From positions 1 through 9,655 of the forward strand of contig WRKB01000278.1 in the NCBI GenBank assembly GCA_009778295.1: 9,655 bases of DNA, written 5' to 3'. Below, one piece after another: positions 3,975 to 9,655 of the stretch (position 1 is its first letter; each line of letters opens with the position of its first letter). The position numbers and the translations under genes are program-made. Under the pieces are notes generated by a model that was not told where the DNA came from, searched no databases, and was given only the letters and a program-made list of their open reading frames with translations. This DNA comes from Betaproteobacteria bacterium (lineage in GTDB: Bacteria; Desulfobacterota; Desulfovibrionia; Desulfovibrionales; Desulfovibrionaceae).

Positions 3975-5492
3975 TCATTTCTGGGGTTCAATATGGATGA
4001 CGACTCTACCGAGACGCGCGCCGGCAATCTGACGCATATGGCTTTCCAATTCTGTGGCTGCTTCATGGGCTTGCAGAACATTCACATTCCCATCCAGATA
4101 GCAGTGCAGACTCAAGGAAAAACAGGGAGTACCGCGCCCCTTCTCTTCAATAAGCGTCAGCCTGTGTTTATTGGAGAGCGCAGGCAGACGCGCCATAGCC
4201 GCTGAAACGAGTTCTTCGGCCCAATCAAAATGTTCCCGTGAAATTGGCGTGAGGTTGGCTTCAGCGCCCCGCAAAGGAAAGGCCGGCTCCAGGCGAGTGA
4301 CCACACGTACAAGCGAAAGTTCTTTGCGCAGGGTTTTTTCCAGGATATCCATCCGGGTATGCGCCTGTTCAAGCGTCAGCTCTGGCTGCGCCTCAACATG
4401 CAATTCCAGATGCACACCTTCCAGGTGGGAAACGAATTGAACGCTCCGTGCACAAAGTCCGTTTGCAAGCGCAAGATTGCTTATAAGGATGAGTTCTGAA
4501 CGGGAAGAACCCGACGTTACAGGTTCCACATGCACCGAAACATCGGCGCCCGGCAGACGGCGTATGATGGCAGCTTCTGCCTGGTGCGCTATATGATGCG
4601 CGACGTCAAGTCCGATATCCGCGCTGACGCCAATGGCAAGATCAATAAAATGATCCGGGCCGCTGATACGGATACGCATGCGTTCCACACACACAATTCC
4701 CGGCACATCCGCAAGACATTGCAGGATATGCTGACGTTCTTCACTATGATCGTGATCCATCAAGCTGTCGATGGCATTTTTGGAAAGTGCGTAACAGGTT
4801 TTAAGTACGATGCACGCAACCATAAGAGCTGCAACAGTATCTGCATGCGCAAGCCAGGGTCGTAAAAAATGTGCAGGGGCGAGGTACTGTGACAGCCATA
4901 TTGCCCCAAGTCCAACCAATACGACTAAAGAAGACCAGATATCACTGGTAAAATGCAAGGCATCCGCTTCAAGAGCTTGACTTTTATGTTTTTTCGCTAC
5001 ACGGCGCAACATACGGGAACGCGAGATATCGACAACAATGGAAATCGCCATGACAGCAATGGCCCACAAGGAGGGAACAACTACCGCCTCTTTGAATATC
5101 AGGCGTTGTACTGCTTCACCGATGATCCAGCCACAGGTCAAAAGCAACAGAGCGGTTTCAGCCAGAGCGGCCAGATGTTCCACTTTACCGTGACCATAAG
5201 GATGGCTTTCGTCTGCCGGGATAGCGGCAACACGGACTGCTGTAAGTGTGATCAGCGCCGCAAGGAGATCAAGTCCACTGTGCAAGGCTTCAGATAATAC
5301 ACCCAAGCTGTTGGTGTAAAAGCCTACAATGACCTTGAGACTGGCCAGAAGAAGGGCAGCAATCAACGACGAAAGTGCAGCATATGATTTTTCTTTGGCG
5401 GCATTGGGAAGAGCTGAAGCGACCGTCCCACAAACGAGGGATGTGGTATGCTCACATCTCCCGTTTGTGGCAGGGATTTCAGGCGCGTTCAT
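3975..5492 (-). CDS. Cation diffusion facilitator metal exporter with three C-terminal dimerisation repeats
   Basis: A 505-aa inner-membrane proton/metal antiporter of the CDF family, well above the usual ~300 aa. After a soluble head there are six membrane segments between residues about 38 and 240. The transport site is HxxxD in TM2 (His71, Asp75 in ALHSGLDLL) and HxxxD in TM5 (His180, Asp184 in ALHFTSDIW). This double-His pattern is associated with Zn/Cd rather than Mn/Fe. HPYGHGKVEHLAAL after TM2 is typical. Residues 250-325, 332-404 and 419-503 are three consecutive ferredoxin-like ZT-dimer-type domains, each ending in a related strand (VHVEP, VTRLEP, IHIEP). The start lies 6 nt after the bamD-like stop with only a weak ribosome site, so translation is probably coupled. 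It is the last gene of the operon. Confidence 0.9.
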   Translation of the reverse strand: MNAPEIPATNGRCEHTTSLVCGTVASALPNAAKEKSYAALSSLIAALLLASLKVIVGFYTNSLGVLSEALHSGLDLLAALITLTAVRVAAIPADESHPYGHGKVEHLAALAETALLLLTCGWIIGEAVQRLIFKEAVVVPSLWAIAVMAISIVVDISRSRMLRRVAKKHKSQALEADALHFTSDIWSSLVVLVGLGAIWLSQYLAPAHFLRPWLAHADTVAALMVACIVLKTCYALSKNAIDSLMDHDHSEERQHILQCLADVPGIVCVERMRIRISGPDHFIDLAIGVSADIGLDVAHHIAHQAEAAIIRRLPGADVSVHVEPVTSGSSRSELILISNLALANGLCARSVQFVSHLEGVHLELHVEAQPELTLEQAHTRMDILEKTLRKELSLVRVVTRLEPAFPLRGAEANLTPISREHFDWAEELVSAAMARLPALSNKHRLTLIEEKGRGTPCFSLSLHCYLDGNVNVLQAHEAATELESHMRQIAGARLGRVVIHIEPQK

Positions 5493-5498
5493 GTCAGC

Positions 5499-6236
5499 TT
5501 ACAGCCAATTGAACCACTTCTTCCAGCCACCTTCACGCTGTTCACGTATCTCTTTGGACTGCATCTCACGGTAACGCAGATATGCGGCGGGAGCTTTTTG
5601 TTCCGCGTGATTGTGGACTTCTTCGACATCTTTGTAGTTTTCTACAATGAAAGCATAGCGTTTCCACGCCGGACCATAGCTGCCCATGCGCCAGAACATG
5701 TCGCCAATGTACAATTCATGCTCGGCCATATAGCGGCGGCATTTGAGCATGGCCTCTTTGGAGTCTTCCACATATTCGGAATCAGGGTATGTTTCCACGA
5801 GACGCTGAAAATATTCATACGCTTCTTTGGCCTCCGTCGTGGGGCGGTCAATGGAGATAACGGCTTTTAAACTGGATTGGCCAATTTGATAAAGCACATA
5901 AGGAATAGCAGGATTGCGCGGGTGTAGTGATTCGTATTCCTTATATGCTTCCGCCGCGAGGTGGAATTCGCTGTCGAGGAAGTAGGCGTCGGCCAGCGAA
6001 AGCTCCGCCTCAATCGTATATGGACTGAAGGGGTAATTATCTTTCAGTCTTCTGTAACGGTCGGAAGCATTTGCATAATCTTTTTCGCGCATGAAATCAT
6101 TGGCGCTCTCAAAAAGCTCCTGTGCCGTGTCTTCTGGAGGGGGGAGGTAAAAATAGTCGATAATCCCGCAGCCGCCAAGGAAGAAAAGACAGACAAACAC
6201 AGGAAGACAGTGACGCGCAAGGGAGCTGTTATGCAT
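5499..6236 (-). CDS. bamD: BamD-like outer-membrane assembly lipoprotein
   Basis: From Met at 6236 the protein is 245 aa and begins with a lipoprotein signal ([10 protein letters not shown], then [13 protein letters not shown]). The lipobox is LGGC with Cys23 as the lipidated residue. The frame continues upstream to 6290, but that start would bury the signal peptide behind 18 extra residues and overlap trxB by 62 nt. The mature part is a chain of TPR-like helical hairpins ([23 protein letters not shown], written here only to its first helix [13 protein letters not shown]; then [11 protein letters not shown] and [14 protein letters not shown]), matching the BamD/ComL/YfiO family. In the BAM complex BamD helps BamA fold outer-membrane beta-barrels and is usually essential. 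The length agrees with E. coli BamD (about 245). The start overlaps the trxB stop by 8 nt, so it is probably coupled. Confidence 0.85.
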   Translation of the reverse strand: MHNSSLARHCLPVFVCLFFLGGCGIIDYFYLPPPEDTAQELFESANDFMREKDYANASDRYRRLKDNYPFSPYTIEAELSLADAYFLDSEFHLAAEAYKEYESLHPRNPAIPYVLYQIGQSSLKAVISIDRPTTEAKEAYEYFQRLVETYPDSEYVEDSKEAMLKCRRYMAEHELYIGDMFWRMGSYGPAWKRYAFIVENYKDVEEVHNHAEQKAPAAYLRYREMQSKEIREQREGGWKKWFNWL

Positions 6237-7155
6237 GGAACTGTTCCAGATAGATAGATGCCGCATGACCGGCTGTAGCGCCATCGCCAACAGCGGTAGT
6301 CACTTGACGGCAGAGTTTGGAGCGAATATCCCCTGCGGCATATATGCCGGACAGGTTAGTCCTCATTTCCGCATCAGTACTAATAAATCCAAGTGGATCA
6401 CGGGCCAGCCCGGCAGGCAGGAACTGTCCTTGAGGTTCAAAACCCACAAAGATAAATAATCCGTCAATTTTTAACTCACGTTTTTCCTGGGTCTGCACAT
6501 TGCACAGGCTGAGGCTTTCAAGCACATCATCGCCATGAATGGAAGTAACTACCGTGTTTAGCACGGGTTCTATCTTATCCGCCAAGAAAAGCACTTTATC
6601 TTGATAGACTTTGTCACCGCGAAAAACGTCACGCCGATGTATCAGATAGAGCTTGCGCACAAGCTTGGCCAGATAAAGCGCTTCTTCCAAAGCGGAATTT
6701 CCTCCGCCAATAACCGCAACATCCTGATTTTTAAAAAAGTTTCCATCGCAGAGCGCACAATAAGAAATACCACGTCCAACAAGCTTTTGCTCGTTAGGCA
6801 GGCCAAGTTTACGGTGCGTGGCGCCCGAACAAATAATGACCGTCCTTGCAATGAGTTGCTCAGTCTCAAGCGTTACCGTGTGTTGTTCAGTCCCCACTTC
6901 AATTGCCGATACAGCCTGATTATACCGCTCAGGCGAATAATGGGCGAGATGCGCAAGCATTTTTTCCACAAGTTCCCAACCGTTAACACCATCTGGGAAA
7001 CCGGGATAATTATCAATAGATTCGGTAAGAAGAACTTGTCCACCGGGGCTGAGTTGCTCAGCCCATGCCACTGAATAACCCGCCCGCATAAGATACAGAA
7101 CGGCAGTTATCCCCGCCGGCCCGCCTCCTATCACAAGCGAATCGTATATCTTCAT
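6229..7155 (-). CDS. trxB: Thioredoxin reductase
   Basis: A 308-aa low-molecular-weight thioredoxin reductase, the flavoenzyme that uses NADPH to reduce thioredoxin. Seen in order: the FAD-binding GGGPAG (10-15), the redox pair SYCALCDG (Cys133 and Cys136, where CATC is the common form), the nucleotide loop [13 protein letters not shown] (from 150), and the HRRDVFR basic patch (173-179) that reads the NADPH 2'-phosphate. The C-terminal AAGD flavin motif lies near residue 270. Length and domain order are normal. Its ATG overlaps the trxA stop by 4 nt (ATGA), so reductase and substrate are made together. No independent promoter is evident. Confidence 0.95.
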   Translation of the reverse strand: MKIYDSLVIGGGPAGITAVLYLMRAGYSVAWAEQLSPGGQVLLTESIDNYPGFPDGVNGWELVEKMLAHLAHYSPERYNQAVSAIEVGTEQHTVTLETEQLIARTVIICSGATHRKLGLPNEQKLVGRGISYCALCDGNFFKNQDVAVIGGGNSALEEALYLAKLVRKLYLIHRRDVFRGDKVYQDKVLFLADKIEPVLNTVVTSIHGDDVLESLSLCNVQTQEKRELKIDGLFIFVGFEPQGQFLPAGLARDPLGFISTDAEMRTNLSGIYAAGDIRSKLCRQVTTAVGDGATAGHAASIYLEQFHA

Positions 7156-7475
7156 GCCAGGGCCTTTTGGGTCAGCATGTCTTTGATGGTGCTTTTGGTC
7201 ACTGCCCCGGTGATTTGTTCAATCACTTCGCCGCCCTTAAAAATGATCAATGTGGGAATGGCTCGTATGCCGTATTTGGTGGGAGTTGCCGGGTTTTCGT
7301 CCACATTCATTTTCACTACTAATACCTTATCCGCAAATTCAGTGGCCAGCTCATCGACGATCGGACCCACAGCACGGCAAGGACCACACCAAGGCGCCCA
7401 AAAATCGACCAGAACGGGAATGGATGACTTCAACACAGTATTTTCAAAATCAGCGTCAATGATTGGGCTAGCCAT
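7152..7475 (-). CDS. trxA: Thioredoxin
   Basis: A 107-aa classical thioredoxin, a cytoplasmic dithiol-disulfide carrier. The active site is WCGPC (Trp29-Cys30-Gly31-Pro32-Cys33), the buried Asp lies in VDFWAPWC, and the cis-proline is in GIRAIPTLIIF. The start is set by AAGGAG (7484-7489) 8 nt before the ATG. It is directly coupled to trxB by a 4-nt overlap. Transcription can come from the fbp-tsaD read-through and from the internal promoter at 7529-7558, allowing the redox pair to be expressed beyond the upstream genes. Confidence 0.96.
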   Translation of the reverse strand: MASPIIDADFENTVLKSSIPVLVDFWAPWCGPCRAVGPIVDELATEFADKVLVVKMNVDENPATPTKYGIRAIPTLIIFKGGEVIEQITGAVTKSTIKDMLTQKALA

Positions 7476-7528
7476 GCGCGTAACTCCTTTGCTGTCATGG
7501 AGGGAGAACTTTCACCATAAACATCATG

Positions 7529-7558
7529 AGTGTAGTGATTATAAGGGCCTTGTGTCAA
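7529..7558 (-). promoter_or_regulatory. Internal promoter for trxA-trxB, overlapping the tsaD end
   Basis: A perfect TTGACA (7553-7558) lies inside the last codons of tsaD. With an 18-bp spacer it pairs with TACACT (7529-7534). A perfect TATAAT (7538-7543), which includes the tsaD stop codon, also sits only 9 bp from the TTGACA, too close to work with it. It may be the -10 of an extended or differently regulated start. Two near-consensus elements within 30 bp make a promoter here likely, although the exact pairing is unsure. Confidence 0.55.
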
Positions 7559-8648
7559 GAGGATCCATACGTTCTTGCCGGGAAAAGTCAGCAGCAGATT
7601 TTCGTTCATCGTGCCGCAGGTCATCGGGCATGCGAATGCCCTTGGGAATTGCTTCCATATTCAGATCATGGTCAAACCCGTGTCGTGCCAGCAGTTCGCC
7701 GGCATAGGCTATCATTGCGCCATTATCCGTGCATAAATGAGGCGGAGGTAGCAGAAGCCGGCCTGATCGTTCTTCGAGCAATTGCCCGACCCGCGTTCGT
7801 AACAGGCTGTTTGCTGCTACACCCCCGGCTAATACCAAGCTGTGAATATCTGGGAAACGGTCAAGAGCCCGTGCGACTTTGGTACACAAGCTCTCTGTGA
7901 CAGTCAAATTTACGGAGGCGCACAGATCGCAGAGTATTTGGGAAGCGTCGCCTGAAGCAGTATTTACCAGCAAGTGCCCATCACGCGCAATCTGTGTTGC
8001 CACGGCAGTTTTTAACCCACTGAAGCTAAAATCCAAGTTGTTATTATCAAGGTACGGACGGGGAAAAAGTTTGGGGTCCCCCCTGCCCCGCCTCGCCAGC
8101 GCATCCAAGTGAACACCGCCAGGATACGGCAATCCCAGGAGCTTGGCTATCTTGTCAAAGGCTTCGCCGACTGCATCGTCCAGTCCCCGTCCCAGACGTA
8201 TGAAACGCATGGGACTCTCCATAAGGTATATTTCCGTGTGGCCTCCGGAAACCAAAAGACCAAGACAAGGCCAGGGGATTGCCTCCTGCAATCCCACAGT
8301 CAACAAATGGGCATGGAGATGGTTGACGCCGACAAAACGGGCTTCAGATGCCAGAGCTAATGCCTTGGCAAACGCCACGCCTACCAGCAGACTCCCAAGC
8401 AAACCGGGACCACGCGCCACAGCGACCACATCCAGTTCGGCGGCCGTAAAATCGTTACGACTCATAAGCTGGTCATATAGAAAACCCATGAAACGGTAGT
8501 GTTCGCGTGCGGCGAGTTCTGGCACAACACCGCCGAAAAGGGCGTGCACATCCACCTGAGAGGCCAAAATGGCGTCGACGAGCGTACCGTCTCGCACGAG
8601 GGCAAGGGCGGTTTCATCGCAGGAACTTTCAATACCGAGGCAAAGCAC
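7539..8648 (-). CDS. tsaD: tRNA N6-threonylcarbamoyladenosine transferase subunit
   Basis: A 369-aa TsaD (Gcp/YgjD) of the ASKHA fold. With TsaB, TsaE and threonylcarbamoyl-AMP made by TsaC it puts t6A at position 37 of ANN-decoding tRNAs. Motifs: GIESSCDET at the N-terminus, the metal-binding HxxxH (His110 and His114 in NHLHAHLL), SGGHTEIYL, GEAFDKIAKLLGLPYPGG, GGVAANSLLR, and DNGAMIAYAG with metal ligand Asp308. The start is GTG at 8648, 5 nt after the fbp stop; no in-frame ATG fits better, and the ribosome site is weak, so coupling to fbp is likely. The last 30 residues are charged and extend past the usual end, and their codons carry the trxA promoter. Confidence 0.95.
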   Translation of the reverse strand: MLCLGIESSCDETALALVRDGTLVDAILASQVDVHALFGGVVPELAAREHYRFMGFLYDQLMSRNDFTAAELDVVAVARGPGLLGSLLVGVAFAKALALASEARFVGVNHLHAHLLTVGLQEAIPWPCLGLLVSGGHTEIYLMESPMRFIRLGRGLDDAVGEAFDKIAKLLGLPYPGGVHLDALARRGRGDPKLFPRPYLDNNNLDFSFSGLKTAVATQIARDGHLLVNTASGDASQILCDLCASVNLTVTESLCTKVARALDRFPDIHSLVLAGGVAANSLLRTRVGQLLEERSGRLLLPPPHLCTDNGAMIAYAGELLARHGFDHDLNMEAIPKGIRMPDDLRHDERKSAADFSRQERMDPLDTRPL

Positions 8649-8653
8649 AGGGA

Positions 8654-9655
8654 TCAGCCATGGCTGGCGTAAATTTCCGCCACAGCGTCCACATCGTGCG
8701 ACGAACCGATGAACAGCGGCACTCTGTCATGAAGTTTCTCCGGCACACGTTCAAGAATACGCTGCCTCCCATCAATGGCCTTGCCTCCTGCCTGTTCAGC
8801 GACCATGGCCAGAGGTGCCGCTTCGCACATCAAACGCAACTTGCCGCATATATTTTTTTTGTCGGGCGGGTACATAAAAATACCACCATAAAGGAGTGTC
8901 CGGTGGAAATCCGCAACAAGAGACCCCACATATCGCATGGAATATGGATGTTGACGTTCTAGCCCGGAATCTTTGAAATACTTGACACACGCTTGGGCAG
9001 CGGGATCCCAAGACGACCAATTGCCTTCATTGACGGAATAAATTTTACCTTGTTCGGGAATGCGCATGTCTTTATGGGACAGCAAGAATTCTCCCACGCT
9101 CGGATCCAGCGTGAAACCATGCACACCCTGCCCAGTGGTAAATATAAGCATGGTGGAAGGACCATAGAGAATATACCCGGCGCCAACCTGATTCGTGCCA
9201 GGTTGCAGGACTTCTTCAAGCGTCACCAGCCCCTTGGATCCCGGTGCCCGGCGTAGAATGGAAAAAATTGTGCCCACATTGATGTTGACGTCAATGTTAC
9301 TTGAGCCATCCAGAGGGTCGAATATCAGAATGTAATCACCTTGCGGCAATTCTTCCGAGACGTGGATGAGTTCGGCATTTTCCTCAGAACCCATGGCGCA
9401 GATGACGCCGGAACGAGCCATGCGGTAAATCAAAACATGATTGGCAAATTCATCCAACTTTTGGACGTTTTCGCCCTGAATATTCACTTCTCCAGTTCCG
9501 CCGAGCACATCCAGCAGACCAGCCTTGCTCACGCTCCGGGCAATAATTTTTGCAGAAAGAATGAGATCGTAGAGCAATGTGGTAAACTGGCCTGTAGCGC
9601 GCGGCGAAAGACGCTCTTCCATCAACAGATGTTCAGTGACAGTAACTTCAGGCAT
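8654..9655 (-). CDS. fbp: Class I fructose-1,6-bisphosphatase
   Basis: A 333-aa FBPase that hydrolyses fructose-1,6-bisphosphate to fructose-6-phosphate, the committed step of gluconeogenesis. It is almost the same length as E. coli Fbp (332). The metal-binding signature [12 protein letters not shown] (113-124) follows the acidic SEEN (Glu91 and Glu92). [19 protein letters not shown] (substrate region) and [20 protein letters not shown] (271-290, with Glu278 as metal ligand) complete the set. The ATG is the last codon of the window, so the ribosome site and promoter are outside. Alignment to the E. coli N-terminus supports this start, but an in-frame extension cannot be excluded. It heads the visible operon. 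Confidence 0.95.
   Translation of the reverse strand: MPEVTVTEHLLMEERLSPRATGQFTTLLYDLILSAKIIARSVSKAGLLDVLGGTGEVNIQGENVQKLDEFANHVLIYRMARSGVICAMGSEENAELIHVSEELPQGDYILIFDPLDGSSNIDVNINVGTIFSILRRAPGSKGLVTLEEVLQPGTNQVGAGYILYGPSTMLIFTTGQGVHGFTLDPSVGEFLLSHKDMRIPEQGKIYSVNEGNWSSWDPAAQACVKYFKDSGLERQHPYSMRYVGSLVADFHRTLLYGGIFMYPPDKKNICGKLRLMCEAAPLAMVAEQAGGKAIDGRQRILERVPEKLHDRVPLFIGSSHDVDAVAEIYASHG

Noticed and set aside
6237..6290. Longer bamD start at 6290
   Set aside because: It would put 18 residues before the lipoprotein signal and overlap trxB by 62 nt; Met at 6236 gives a normal signal and family length.
8507..8962. 151-codon plus-strand frame opposite fbp and tsaD
   Set aside because: It is antisense to two strongly conserved genes and its sequence has no domain-like character.
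1..9655. CRISPR arrays, rRNA and tRNA genes
   Set aside because: No regularly spaced repeats, no cloverleaf with a conserved T-loop and acceptor stem, and no rRNA-like sequence were seen on either strand.

Overview
The window joins an accessory, mobile-looking segment (about 1-3230) to a conserved chromosomal operon on the minus strand (about 3330-9655). The operon proteins look like those of a deltaproteobacterial sulfate reducer of the Desulfovibrio/Bilophila kind. This assignment rests on the style of the proteins and the gene grouping as I remember them, not on a search.

Accessory part. A minus-strand gene starts at 47 and leaves the window on the left. Its visible N-terminus and its shared control region suggest an XRE/CI-type repressor. 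Facing it is a rightward operon of three unrecognised genes (60, 85 and 280 aa), tightly packed with overlapping or adjacent signals. The two transcription units share a compact divergent promoter. Two GTAA-N4-TTAC palindromes lie 35 bp apart there, and one of them sits inside the spacer of both promoters, which is the layout of an autoregulated phage or ICE switch. A GC-rich hairpin follows the operon. Next comes a HicA-HicB toxin-antitoxin pair with its own promoter, an operator-like palindrome in the promoter spacer, and apparently leaderless translation of hicA. Then comes a secreted staphylococcal-nuclease-like protein. This nuclease gene is bracketed by diverged copies of a composite repeat (a 35-bp block plus a 12-bp block), which may be attachment-site or insertion-sequence scars. 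No integrase is visible, so the element may continue to the left.

Boundary. Between the convergent nuclease and AhpD-like genes lies a 12-15 bp perfect-stem hairpin. An AhpD-like carboxymuconolactone decarboxylase-family gene with its own promoter follows, then about 300 bp of AT-richer non-coding DNA.

Conserved operon (all minus strand, in transcription order). fbp (fructose-1,6-bisphosphatase) - tsaD (tRNA t6A synthesis) - trxA - trxB (thioredoxin and its reductase) - bamD-like outer-membrane lipoprotein - CDF metal exporter. Spacings are from -8 to +63 nt, and an internal promoter for trxA overlaps the end of tsaD. The set joins gluconeogenesis, tRNA modification, thiol redox control, outer-membrane assembly and metal efflux. 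The metal exporter is unusual in carrying three repeats of the cytoplasmic dimerisation domain.
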